NCBI RefSeq assembly: GCF_900100315.1
Contig: NZ_FNFF01000013.1
Coordinates: 1-64,000, forward strand
DNA: 64,000 nt
Source: Streptomyces indicus
Lineage (GTDB): Bacteria; Actinomycetota; Actinomycetes; Streptomycetales; Streptomycetaceae
Direction: 5' to 3'
The position numbers were made by a program, and so were the translations under genes. Numbering within the stretch: the stretch's first letter is position 1; every line of letters begins with the position of its first letter. Under the pieces are notes generated by a model, which worked only from the letters and a program-made list of their open reading frames with translations, had not been told where the DNA came from and made no database searches. Positions 16,635 through 24,539 of this stretch are shown here, piece after piece.

Positions 16635-17333
16635 CTACGGGGTGCTGCGGGCGCGTCCGGCCTCGGAGTCTCCGACGCCGGCGCGGCTCTCACCGTACGC
16701 CGTGGCCGGTGCGTTCTGCGCGCCGAGTCCGTCGAGCACGCCCTTGACCAGGAGCGCCTGGGCCGCCGCGTACGTGAGCATGATCCAGAAATCGGGGCGC
16801 GGCAGCTGCGGCCACTCGGCGAGGCCGGTGGCGATCAGGGTGTCCGAGAGCAGGAACAGCGCGCCGCCGACTCCGGCCACGAGGCCGATCCGTGCGGCCC
16901 TGAGCGCCATGGCGGTGAGCAGCAGGCTGTACGCGGCCACCGGCACCTGCAGGTCCCCCGGCAGGTCGCCCCACATCAGGGCGAGAGTCACGGCGAGGAC
17001 AAGCCCGTAGGCCGCCGCCAGGAGGGCGGTGTACGGACGGGATGTCCCCTGCCGGGCGAAGAGCACCAGGTAGCAGACATGTCCGACCGCGAAGCCGCCC
17101 ATGCCGGCGAGGAAGGCCGGGTCGGCGTCGAACATGAGCAGCACGTCGCCGGTCCAGCCGAAGAACAGGGCGGTGAGCAGCAGCCGCGGAGCGCCGCAGA
17201 CGTACGCGTACGCCATGAGCAGCGGGACGAGCAGCGGCTTGCAGACCATGTGCCCGGGGTCCCAGTCCGCGAGCAGGGAGAGCAGGTCACCGGCGAGGGC
17301 GGCCCCGAACGCCCACAGCAGGACACGCTTCAC
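16635..17333 (-). CDS. Lysoplasmalogenase-like membrane protein (YhhN/TMEM86 family)
   Basis: A membrane protein of 232 residues with about eight transmembrane helices. It has YhhN family features: Asp in the FFGWTGDVLLMF segment near 59-70, a second conserved Asp in LFLLSDTLIA near 165-174, and Gly-rich helix ends. Animal TMEM86B and some bacterial homologues hydrolyse the vinyl-ether bond of lysoplasmalogens to a fatty aldehyde and a glycerophospho-head group. GTG 17333 overlaps the stop of the upstream hydroxylase gene (GTGA), so the two are translationally coupled. That coupling is the best hint that both act on ether lipids. Confidence 0.85.
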   Translation of the reverse strand: MKRVLLWAFGAALAGDLLSLLADWDPGHMVCKPLLVPLLMAYAYVCGAPRLLLTALFFGWTGDVLLMFDADPAFLAGMGGFAVGHVCYLVLFARQGTSRPYTALLAAAYGLVLAVTLALMWGDLPGDLQVPVAAYSLLLTAMALRAARIGLVAGVGGALFLLSDTLIATGLAEWPQLPRPDFWIMLTYAAAQALLVKGVLDGLGAQNAPATAYGESRAGVGDSEAGRARSTP

Positions 17334-18220
17334 GCGACACGCTCCGATGCGGCCGGTTCGGCCGGCGGCGCGGCCACCGGTGCCTGGGCGGGCTGGGGCG
17401 CCCAGCCGGGCCCGCGGAACACCCGCCCGGCCCGCTCCCGCCAACTCCGCGCCGCCTTCAGGTCCTTGGCGATCGAGACGTACTCGTGGGTGGCCACCTT
17501 GAACGGGTTGTAGGTCTCGATGTTCTTGGTGAGCCCGAAGACGCAGCGCTCGGTCTCGGGCACGAAGGAGCCGAACATCCGGTCCCAGACGATCAGGATC
17601 CCGCCGAAGTTCCGGTCCAGGTAGCCGCCTTGGGAGGCGTGGTGGACGCGGTGGTGGGAGGGGGTGTTGAAGACGAACTCGTACCAGCGCGGCAGCTTGT
17701 CGATCCGCTCGGTGTGGATCCAGAACTGGTAGACGAGGTTCGCCGAGGAGCAGAATGCGAGCGCGGCCGGGTGGACCCCGCAGGCGATCAGCGGCAGGTA
17801 GAACGGCCAGGACGTGACCGAGGTCCAGGGCTGGCGCAGCGCGGTCGAGAGGTTGAACTTCCGGCTGGAGTGGTGCACCACGTGGCAGGCCCACAGGATC
17901 CGGATGACGTGGTGGCCGCGGTGCGACCAGTAGTAGAAGAAGTCCTGCGCGAGCAGCATCAGCAGAACGGTCCACCACAGCACCGGCACGCGTGCGGGCG
18001 TGAGCTCGTACACGGCGGTGTAGATCGCGACGACCGGGATCTTCCACAGGAAGTCGAAGCCCAGACTGCCGAGCCCCATGGTGATGCTGGTGGCGGCGTC
18101 CTTCGTCTCGTAACCGGCGGCGTCCTCGTCGGGATGCAGCCGCACGCTCACGATCTCGATGACCGTGAGCAGGATGAACGCGGGGATGGACCACAGCACC
18201 ACATCGGGCAGGTTCGGCAT
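17330..18220 (-). CDS. Fatty acid hydroxylase superfamily membrane protein, alkylglycerol monooxygenase-like
   Basis: A 296-residue di-iron membrane enzyme. The histidine clusters are complete: His100-x3-His104, His113-x2-His116-His117, His169, and His190-x2-His193-His194. Four blocks resemble animal alkylglycerol monooxygenase (TMEM195) more than sterol desaturases: HHSS-x2-NLSTALRQ (116-130), YQFWIHTE (164-171), NTPSHHRVHH (185-194) and a C-terminal GPGWAP. That enzyme cleaves the O-alkyl bond of glyceryl ethers using tetrahydrobiopterin, releasing a fatty aldehyde. Four or five membrane segments. First gene of a unit with a lysoplasmalogenase-like protein and a dehydrogenase. Family certain, ether-lipid role inferred. 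Confidence 0.85.
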   Translation of the reverse strand: MPNLPDVVLWSIPAFILLTVIEIVSVRLHPDEDAAGYETKDAATSITMGLGSLGFDFLWKIPVVAIYTAVYELTPARVPVLWWTVLLMLLAQDFFYYWSHRGHHVIRILWACHVVHHSSRKFNLSTALRQPWTSVTSWPFYLPLIACGVHPAALAFCSSANLVYQFWIHTERIDKLPRWYEFVFNTPSHHRVHHASQGGYLDRNFGGILIVWDRMFGSFVPETERCVFGLTKNIETYNPFKVATHEYVSIAKDLKAARSWRERAGRVFRGPGWAPQPAQAPVAAPPAEPAASERVA

Positions 18221-18322
18221 GGATGCACGGTAAGGGTGCTGGTCGGGCTGGGGCTAGAGGTTGTTACCGACAAGTATTACCTGCGGTACGCACCCGTTCT
18301 TGGCGATCTCCGCCAATGGCGC

Positions 18323-18571
18323 TCATCGGTGATACGTGCGCATGACCTCGCTGAGCGCCTCGTCGACGTCGACCGGATCGACGATCCCGGCGAGCACCTG
18401 GGTGGGGACGGCTGCGGGGTCGCGCAGGACCGCCAGGAAGATGTGCTCGACTCCCACGTAGTCGTGGCCGAGTCCGGCGGCGATCCGTTCGGCCTCGGCG
18501 AGCACCTGCTCGTAGCGCGGGGTGCGGATGAGGGGGCGGTCGGGAGTGCGGCGCGTGCGGTCGGCAGCCAT
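18323..18571 (-). CDS. Clp N-terminal (Clp_N) domain protein
   Basis: An 82-residue protein consisting of little more than a single Clp_N repeat (RYEQVLAEAERIA...HDYVGVEHIFLAVL), the substrate- or adaptor-binding module of ClpA/ClpC. There is no ATPase domain. Such stand-alone domains may act as adaptors or decoys for the ClpC protease, but the role here is unknown. ATG 18571 follows GAGGAAGAGGGG at somewhat long spacing. A GTG 39 bases upstream is an alternative. A small hairpin TTGGCG-ATCTC-CGCCAA lies past its end at 18300-18316. Confidence 0.8.
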   Translation of the reverse strand: MAADRTRRTPDRPLIRTPRYEQVLAEAERIAAGLGHDYVGVEHIFLAVLRDPAAVPTQVLAGIVDPVDVDEALSEVMRTYHR

Positions 18572-18631
18572 ACGAAGCAGGGTCCCCTCTTCCTCGCGAC
18601 GGGGGAACACCCGTGCACGGCCTGCCCGCGC

Positions 18632-19345
18632 TCACACCCCCACCGCCCCCAACAACGACCCGGCCCCATACGTCACCGCCATCGCCAGCGCGCCGCCCAG
18701 GACGTTGCGCAGCACCGCGGGGCCCGTGGGGGCCGCGCCCAGGCGGGCGCTCCACCAGCCTGTGAGGCACAGCGCCGCCAGGACGGCGCCGACCGTGACG
18801 TAGAGCCGTACGGACGAAGGCGGCAGGACGATCGCGAGGAGCGGGAGCAGGGCGCCGACCGTGAAGGCAAGGAACGAAGCCCACGCCGCGTGCCAGGGGT
18901 TCATGAGCTCGTCCGGGTCGATGCCCAGTTCCACGCGGGCGTGGGCGCGCAGCGCGTCCTTCTGCGTGAGCTGTTCCGCCGCCTCGCGGGCCACGTCCGC
19001 GCTGAGGCCGCGCGCCTCCAACAGCTCGGTCAGCTCGTCGAGTTCGGCCGCCGGCTGCTCGCGCAGCTCGCGCTTCTCCTGGGCGAGCGCCGCCTTCTCG
19101 GAGGCGCGCTGGGTCGATACGGAGACGTACTCGCCGGCCGCCATGGACATGGAGCCGGCGAGCAGTCCCGCGAGGCCCGCCGTGAGCAGGGTGGAGCGCT
19201 CGCCCGTGGCGCCCGCGACGCCGACCACGAGGCCGGCGGTGGAGACGATGCCGTCGTTGGCGCCGAGTACGGCGGCCCGCAGCCAGTTGAGGCGGGTGGA
19301 CATGCCCTGGTCGTGCGGCTCGTGAGGGGTGTCGACGTCGGTCAT
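18632..19345 (-). CDS. VIT1/CCC1 family iron/manganese transporter
   Basis: A membrane protein of 237 residues with five predicted helices: two at about 22-65, then a cytoplasmic amphipathic region of about 70 residues, then three at about 150-235. NWLRAAVLGANDGIVSTAGLV near the N-terminus is the family signature that lines the metal path. Members move Fe2+ or Mn2+ out of the cytoplasm. The ATG at 19345 is buried in an 18-bp inverted repeat and overlaps the stop of a ten-codon ORF, so initiation may depend on translation coming from upstream. Confidence 0.9.
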   Translation of the reverse strand: MTDVDTPHEPHDQGMSTRLNWLRAAVLGANDGIVSTAGLVVGVAGATGERSTLLTAGLAGLLAGSMSMAAGEYVSVSTQRASEKAALAQEKRELREQPAAELDELTELLEARGLSADVAREAAEQLTQKDALRAHARVELGIDPDELMNPWHAAWASFLAFTVGALLPLLAIVLPPSSVRLYVTVGAVLAALCLTGWWSARLGAAPTGPAVLRNVLGGALAMAVTYGAGSLLGAVGV

Positions 19346-19377
19346 GCCGGGAGGTTCTCAGAACCTCCCGGCATGAC
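19341..19377 (-). promoter_or_regulatory. Perfect inverted repeat covering the VIT start codon
   Basis: Two 18-base arms (19341-19358 and 19360-19377) surround one base. On the minus strand the second arm contains the VIT ATG and the first arm contains GGGAGG. The hairpin begins three bases beyond the upstream amidohydrolase stop, so it may be that operon's terminator, a block on VIT translation, or both. A ten-codon ORF (19342-19374, MPGGSENLPA) runs through it and ends in an ATGA overlap with VIT. Confidence 0.75.
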
Positions 19378-19380
19378 GGG

Positions 19381-20634
19381 TCACCACACGCGGACCTTGC
19401 CCCCCGGGGCGAACACCGGCGAGGTCGCGTCCGCCGGCGGTTCCTTCAGGGGCTCGGCGATCTCCCCGACCGTCGGCCCGACCTTCGCGGCGATCGGGTC
19501 GAGGAAGTCCAGGTCGAAGCCGTAGACCCGGGCCGCGTTGCCGCCGACCATCGCCGCGACCTCCTCGCGCGGCAGCCCCGCGTACGCGATCCGCAGACCT
19601 TCCCTCGTATACGGGTAGGTGCCTTCGTCGTGCGGGTAGTCGCTGCCCCACATGATCTTGTCGAGGCCGATGCGCTCGCGCAGCGGGACCTCATGGGGGC
19701 GCATGAAGCTGGCCCCGACGAAGCAGTTCTCCGCCCAGACCTCGGAGGGGCCCTTGCCCATGGAGGCCGCGAGACCTTGGCCGAACTTGGACTCGGCCGT
19801 GTTGGCCTTCGGGCCTGCCGCCTTCGTCGCCGCCTTCACCAGGCGTGCGTGGTAGTAGTCCAGCATGTCCAGGACGCCGGGGATCCAGCCCGAGCCCTGT
19901 TCGGTGAGGACCAGCTTCAGGTCCGGGTGGCGGCGGAAGGCACCGCCGAAGATCAAGTGCCACAGAGCCCGGTGCGAGAACCAGGTGGTCTCCACCATGA
20001 ACACGGCCCGGGCGGCAGGTTCGTCGCCGAGCGGCGGGGACGCCGAGCCCGCGTGGTGGTTCACCGGGATGCCGAGTTCGGCGCAGGTGGCCCAAATGGC
20101 GTCGTACTCCTGGGAGTAGAGCTCGGGCAGGCCCGAGCCCGGCGGCGTGCCGGGAAGGAGCAGACCGCCCGTGAGGCCGGCCCCGTGCGCCCAGCGGATC
20201 TCCTTGACCGCCTCGTCCACGTCGTTGAGCAGGATCTGGAAGACCCCCGCGCGGCGGCCGGGCGCGAGCGAACAGAAGTCCGCCAGCCACCGGTTGTGCG
20301 CGCGCAGCCCCGCCCAGCGCTGCTCGAACTCCTCGCGCGTGGGCGCCGGCGCCATGAGGGCGGCGGAGGGGAAGAACGGCGGGATGGTGTTGGGGAACAC
20401 CACCTCGGCGACGATCCCGTCCTCCTCCAGCTCGGCCACGCGCCGGTCGGAGTTCCAGTTCTTGTCCGCGGTGTCGGCGAGCAGGTCCTCGTACGGATTG
20501 ACGTACGTGGCCGCCCAGGCGTCGAAGGCCTCGTGGTGCTTGGACGCCAAGTAGGGCTTGTAGTCGAGGAGATCGGCGCCGGCGTGGCAGTCGGCGGAGA
20601 TGACGGTGTAGCGGTCCTCGCTGCCGTTGGTCAT
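19381..20634 (-). CDS. Amidohydrolase family protein (amidohydrolase_2 type), first copy
   Basis: A metal-dependent TIM-barrel hydrolase or decarboxylase of 417 residues, of the ACMSD/amidohydrolase_2 group. Visible motifs are DCHAG near residues 14-18, VNHHAGSASP in mid-protein and the conserved Asp in MWGSDYPHDEG near 330-340. ATG 20634 overlaps the stop of the next copy (ATGA). It is a distant paralogue of that neighbour, sharing the order of motifs and the C-terminal VYGFD/VFGFD block. Substrate unknown. The surrounding genes suggest decarboxylation or ring-fragment catabolism. Confidence 0.88.
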   Translation of the reverse strand: MTNGSEDRYTVISADCHAGADLLDYKPYLASKHHEAFDAWAATYVNPYEDLLADTADKNWNSDRRVAELEEDGIVAEVVFPNTIPPFFPSAALMAPAPTREEFEQRWAGLRAHNRWLADFCSLAPGRRAGVFQILLNDVDEAVKEIRWAHGAGLTGGLLLPGTPPGSGLPELYSQEYDAIWATCAELGIPVNHHAGSASPPLGDEPAARAVFMVETTWFSHRALWHLIFGGAFRRHPDLKLVLTEQGSGWIPGVLDMLDYYHARLVKAATKAAGPKANTAESKFGQGLAASMGKGPSEVWAENCFVGASFMRPHEVPLRERIGLDKIMWGSDYPHDEGTYPYTREGLRIAYAGLPREEVAAMVGGNAARVYGFDLDFLDPIAAKVGPTVGEIAEPLKEPPADATSPVFAPGGKVRVW

Positions 20635-21920
20635 GGCGCGGTCACCCCCATCGTCGGGAAGTCGTTGCCGGTGAGCCAGTGCCGGCCCACCTCGCGCGAG
20701 CGGGCCCAGGAGGCCTCGACGGCGGCCTGGTCCTCGGGCTGGCCCAGGTCGGCGGGGGTCGGGCCGATGCGGCGGGCGATCGACGCGAGCTTGTCGGTGT
20801 CGAAGCCGAAGACCTCGGCGGCGGCGAGGCCCAGCATCCGGCGGGTCTCGGCCACCGGGATGTCGTGGAAGGTGTTCTTGAGCCAGGTACGGGTGTTGGG
20901 CCAGGTGCCTTCCGGGTGCGGGAAGTCCGAGCCCCACAGGATGTTGTCCACGCCGATCTCGTACCGCTGGGCGAGCTCGCGCCGCTTGGTGTTGGTGGCG
21001 CAGATGAACACCTGGCGGTCGAGATACTCGCTCGGCGGCCGCTTCAGCGCCGAGAACGGCGAGAGCTTCTTGCCCCCGTGCGCACCGAGGTAGAGCCGGT
21101 CCATGAACCACAGAAGGTTCGGCAGCCACCAGCAACCCGACTCCGCCACACCGAACTTGAGGCCCGGGTGCCGCTCGAACACCCCCGACCAGATCAGGAA
21201 GTGCAGCGGCCGCGCCGGCCACCAGGTCACCTCGCTGACGTAGATCCCGAGGTGGTCGCCGTACTCGTGGCGCGGCGCCGCACCCGAGTGCGTGACCAGC
21301 GGCATCTGCGTCTCCGCGGCCGCCGCCCAGATCGGCTCGTAGCGCGGGTCGTGGTACGGCGGATGGTCCACCCACATCGAGGGGATCATCAGCGCGCCGA
21401 GCCCGGACTCCTTGGCCCGGTGGATCTCGGCGACGACCTTGTCCGGCTCCGCGGTGATGGGCAACAGGGCCACACCGCAGTGCCGTTCGGGGTTCTGGCT
21501 CACGAACTCCGCGAGCCAGCGGTTGTGCGCCTGCGCCCCCGCCATGCCCAGCTCGGGGTCCTGGTCTCCGGAGAGCCCGAGGCCCACGCCGAAGGGCGCG
21601 GCGGTCTGGGAGTCCACGGCGTCGGCGTCCGGGAAGACCACCTCGGCGGCCACCCCGTCGCTGTCCAGCTCCTTCAGGCGCTGGGCGACGTCCCAACCAC
21701 CCCTCAGACCCTCCTCGTTGTCGCTGAACCACTTGTCGGCGAAGGCCTCGTTGCGGATGCCGAGGCGGGTCGCTTCCTCGCGGCGCCGGTCGCGGCCCGC
21801 GAGGAACTCGTCGAACTCCCGGTGAAAACGGGAGTCCAGATACGGCCGGTACTCCTCGGTCGGCAGCCCTGCGTGGCAGTCCGAGGAGATGATCAGGTAC
21901 GGGTCCTGCGGATCGGTCAC
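20631..21920 (-). CDS. Amidohydrolase family protein (amidohydrolase_2 type), second copy
   Basis: Same superfamily as its neighbour, 429 residues: SSDCHAG near the N-terminus, a central VTHSGAAP metal-site segment, and LWGSDFPHPEGTWPN toward the end. I take GTG 21920 as the start because GAGAGG lies eight bases upstream. GTG 21929 is the longer alternative. It begins about 20 bases after the SDR gene and overlaps the next amidohydrolase by four bases. Two adjacent but diverged members suggest sequential steps or a heteromeric enzyme. Confidence 0.88.
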   Translation of the reverse strand: MTDPQDPYLIISSDCHAGLPTEEYRPYLDSRFHREFDEFLAGRDRRREEATRLGIRNEAFADKWFSDNEEGLRGGWDVAQRLKELDSDGVAAEVVFPDADAVDSQTAAPFGVGLGLSGDQDPELGMAGAQAHNRWLAEFVSQNPERHCGVALLPITAEPDKVVAEIHRAKESGLGALMIPSMWVDHPPYHDPRYEPIWAAAAETQMPLVTHSGAAPRHEYGDHLGIYVSEVTWWPARPLHFLIWSGVFERHPGLKFGVAESGCWWLPNLLWFMDRLYLGAHGGKKLSPFSALKRPPSEYLDRQVFICATNTKRRELAQRYEIGVDNILWGSDFPHPEGTWPNTRTWLKNTFHDIPVAETRRMLGLAAAEVFGFDTDKLASIARRIGPTPADLGQPEDQAAVEASWARSREVGRHWLTGNDFPTMGVTAP

Positions 21921-21941
21921 GACATGCACCTCTCAGTCCAG

Positions 21942-22826
21942 TCAGTCGAGGATGAAGCTCTCGAGATACGCGGGGTTCGCACGGTCGAGCATCGACTGGG
22001 ACCGCGCCTTGATCTGGCGGTCGCTGTGCTCGCTGTCGGGCAGCATCCAGAACTGCCCGGCCTCGATGCACTCGGCGACGAAGTCGGCCACGTCCTCGAC
22101 CGGCGTGAACTGCACTTCCTTGCCGGCCGCCTTCATCGCCGCCTCGTACTGGTCGAGGCTGCGGTACGGCGTCTTGCGCGGCCGCTCCTTGGCGTAGCGC
22201 TCGGGCCGGTTGCGGTGCGACTCCCACAGGCCGGTGCGGAGCATGTGGGGGCCCGGGAAGAGGACGGACGCGGCGATCCGGGCGCCCTCCGCCTTCAGGT
22301 GCGCGTACAGGGACTCGGTCATCGTCACGACCGCCGCCTTGGTCACGGCGTACACCGAGGCCGTCGGCAGCGGCGCGATACCGCCGTCGCCGGAGGAGGT
22401 ATTGACGATGTGGCCCGGCTGCCCGCCCTCGATCATCCGGGGCACGAAGGCCTGGATGCCGTGGAAGACCCCCCAGACGTTCACGGAGAACGCCCATTTC
22501 CAGTCGTTGGGTTCGTGCTGCCACATGCGGCCCTCGGCGCCCGAGCCGACGCCCGCGTTGTTGCAGAGCACGTGCACGGCGCCGTACGTCTCGTACGCGG
22601 CGTCGGCCAGCGCGATCACGGAGTCGCGGTCGGAGACGTCGACCACCTGGGCGAGCACGTCCGCGCCGTCCTCGCGCAGGGCGGCGGCGGCCTTCTCCAG
22701 GGCGCCCTCCTCCACATCGGCGAGAACCACCTTGAGCCCGTCGGCCGCGAACCGCCGCGCCATCGCGAGTCCGATGCCGCTCGCCGCGCCCGTGACGACG
22801 GCGACCTGTCCGGCTTCCAGCTTCAC
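21942..22826 (-). CDS. SDR family NAD(P)-dependent oxidoreductase
   Basis: A classical short-chain dehydrogenase of 294 residues. It has TGAASGIG at 12-19, NNAG near 88-91, Ser in NTSSGDGG, and the catalytic YxxxK in SVYAVTKAAV near 158-168. It has a C-terminal extension of about 40 residues compared with short SDRs, common in actinobacterial catabolic members. Its ATG overlaps the stop of the decarboxylase-like gene (ATGA). Substrate unknown. In this unit it probably oxidises or reduces a hydroxy/keto intermediate. Confidence 0.9.
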   Translation of the reverse strand: MKLEAGQVAVVTGAASGIGLAMARRFAADGLKVVLADVEEGALEKAAAALREDGADVLAQVVDVSDRDSVIALADAAYETYGAVHVLCNNAGVGSGAEGRMWQHEPNDWKWAFSVNVWGVFHGIQAFVPRMIEGGQPGHIVNTSSGDGGIAPLPTASVYAVTKAAVVTMTESLYAHLKAEGARIAASVLFPGPHMLRTGLWESHRNRPERYAKERPRKTPYRSLDQYEAAMKAAGKEVQFTPVEDVADFVAECIEAGQFWMLPDSEHSDRQIKARSQSMLDRANPAYLESFILD

Positions 22827-23659
22827 GCGCCGGCCCCCTTCCCGTCGGCCTTCCCCACGGCCTTCTCGCTGCCCTCGGGAGGACCGTCGAGGATCTGCTG
22901 CGGGTCGTCGTAGCGCTGGTGGATGTAGGGCAACAGGGCCTGGGCGCTGACCCGTTCGACCACCTTGCCCTTCTGGTCGGTGGTCTTCTCGCCGATGGTG
23001 ATCTCCACGACCGTACGTACGGGGAGATCCGCGACCGGGTCGAACATCGACTCCCGCAGCACCACGTCCCCGGTGATCCGCTCCAGCTTGCGCACCTTCT
23101 CGTTACGGGTGCAGTGCACGAGCACCGGATCGGCGTCGAAGCCCGAACCGTCCACGGCTGGCAGGAACTTGAAGTAGAAGTCGGTCTTCTGCGTGGGCTC
23201 GGGCACCGGCAGGTCACCGCTGACCGCTCCCCGTACCTCCACGAACGCGATGCCGTGCCGCGCCAGCTTGGCGTTGACCACCAGGCCGTCCCGGTCGACC
23301 GTCACCTCGCCGAGCTTCTTCGGCTCGCCGAACACCTCGCGCCCGCCGATCAGGGCCCGTTCGTGGGTCATCGGCATCACAAGCGGATACCAGCCCTCGA
23401 CCCCGTTGTGCTCCGCGGCCACCGCCACCGAGCCGGCGCCGAGCGGGTAGCCCGGCAGGTCGACCTTGCTGATGTTCGCCCGGACCAGAGGCTTCTCGGT
23501 GGGCTTGAGCGGCGGCGGAAGCACCGCGGCCACCGCGTCCGGATCGCTCTCCCAGACGGCCACCACGCCGGTCGACCAGATGTCGGGGAGCTTGGAGCTC
23601 TTCTCACGCGCCGCCTGGATCTCGGCCTCGGTGCGCGCGCCGTACCGTACTCGTGCCAT
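22823..23659 (-). CDS. Acetoacetate decarboxylase family protein
   Basis: A 278-residue member of the acetoacetate decarboxylase fold. The Schiff-base lysine pair is present as Lys114-Lys115 in FGEPKKLGEV, and Glu in the preceding GGREVFGEP region is also kept. Members decarboxylate or condense beta-keto acids, and many family relatives have shifted reactions, so the substrate cannot be read from sequence. ATG 23659 with GAAGGGCGG upstream. First gene of the four-gene unit that runs to 19381, with a TetR operator 38 bases upstream. Confidence 0.88.
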   Translation of the reverse strand: MARVRYGARTEAEIQAAREKSSKLPDIWSTGVVAVWESDPDAVAAVLPPPLKPTEKPLVRANISKVDLPGYPLGAGSVAVAAEHNGVEGWYPLVMPMTHERALIGGREVFGEPKKLGEVTVDRDGLVVNAKLARHGIAFVEVRGAVSGDLPVPEPTQKTDFYFKFLPAVDGSGFDADPVLVHCTRNEKVRKLERITGDVVLRESMFDPVADLPVRTVVEITIGEKTTDQKGKVVERVSAQALLPYIHQRYDDPQQILDGPPEGSEKAVGKADGKGAGA

Positions 23660-23696
23660 GGCGTACCGCCCTTCGATGGGGGTGTTCCAGCGAGTC

Positions 23697-23711
23697 TGTA
23701 ACACTGTTACA
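23697..23711. promoter_or_regulatory. Palindromic operator between the catabolic unit and the TetR gene
   Basis: TGTAAC-ACT-GTTACA is a perfect palindrome lying 38 bases before the decarboxylase-like gene and 53 before the divergent TetR gene. Position, symmetry and AT content against a GC-rich background make it the likely TetR binding site controlling both directions. Confidence 0.75.
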
Positions 23712-23763
23712 CCGCCCGCGATGAAGGGTAAAGAGCCGTGCGGGAAACGGAATTGGGGGCCCT

Positions 23764-24483
23764 ATGAGCAGCCAGGCCAGCTCACCGGAGCGTGGGGCGG
23801 GCGGTTCGGCGCGACGCGAGGCGGACGGTTCGGCGCGGCGTGCGGCGGACGGTTCGGCCAAGCGCGCGCTGACCCGTGGCGACGTGCTCGACGCCGCCGC
23901 GGCGATCGTGAAGGAGCAGGGTCCGCGCGCCCTGACGATGCGCAAGCTGGCCGCCGAGCTCGGCACCGCGGTCACATCGATCTACTGGCATGTGGGCAAT
24001 CGCGAGGAGCTCCTCGACGCCCTCGTGGAGCGCACGGTGGCCGACCTCGGCGAGATCCGCGCCCAGGGCCGCTCCCCCGCCACCCGCATCGTCTCGGTCA
24101 CGCGCGCCCTGCGCGCCCAGCTGCGCGGGCATCCGCACCTGGTGGCGATGGTGCACGAACGCGGCCTGACGGAGCGGATGTTCCAGCCCGCGACGCAGGC
24201 GCTCGTGCACGAGGTGCACGCGGCGGGACTGCGCGGCACGCAGGCCGCCGAGGTCGTACGGTCGCTGCTCTTCCAGGTCGTCGGCTTCGTCCTCGTCGAG
24301 AGGAACCGCGAACGGGCGCCGGTGCAGTACCCCGGCGACGAGTCCCTGTGGGACGAGGCCACCGCCGAGCACGACCCGGCGCTGGCCAAGGGCCTTGCCG
24401 CGCCGCCCGATCCGGAACGGCTCTTCCTTCTCTCCGTACGGGCCATGGTGGAAGGGCTGTTGGGAACCCGGCCGCGCGCGTGA
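23764..24483 (+). CDS. TetR/AcrR family transcriptional regulator
   Basis: A 239-residue repressor-type protein. The N-terminal helix-turn-helix runs from about residue 37 to 83 (LTRGDVLDAAAAIV, then LTMRKLAAELGTAVTSIYWHVGNREEL). A C-terminal ligand domain follows with the WxD-like SLWDEAT segment. The first 35 residues are an unusual tail with three imperfect repeats of the type (A/D)GSA(R/K)R. Divergent from the decarboxylase-SDR-amidohydrolase unit with a palindrome between, so it probably controls that unit and itself. Ligand unknown. Confidence 0.92.
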   Translation: MSSQASSPERGAGGSARREADGSARRAADGSAKRALTRGDVLDAAAAIVKEQGPRALTMRKLAAELGTAVTSIYWHVGNREELLDALVERTVADLGEIRAQGRSPATRIVSVTRALRAQLRGHPHLVAMVHERGLTERMFQPATQALVHEVHAAGLRGTQAAEVVRSLLFQVVGFVLVERNRERAPVQYPGDESLWDEATAEHDPALAKGLAAPPDPERLFLLSVRAMVEGLLGTRPRA

Positions 24484-24539
24484 CACCGTCTGTGCCCCGC
24501 TGTCCGGGTTGTCAGTGTCGGGCCTTATCCTCGGGGACC

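Noticed and set aside
19381..23217. 1278-codon minus-strand frame
   Set aside because: It joins shadow sequence of the second amidohydrolase, SDR and decarboxylase genes to the true first amidohydrolase. Only 19381-20634 is real in that frame.
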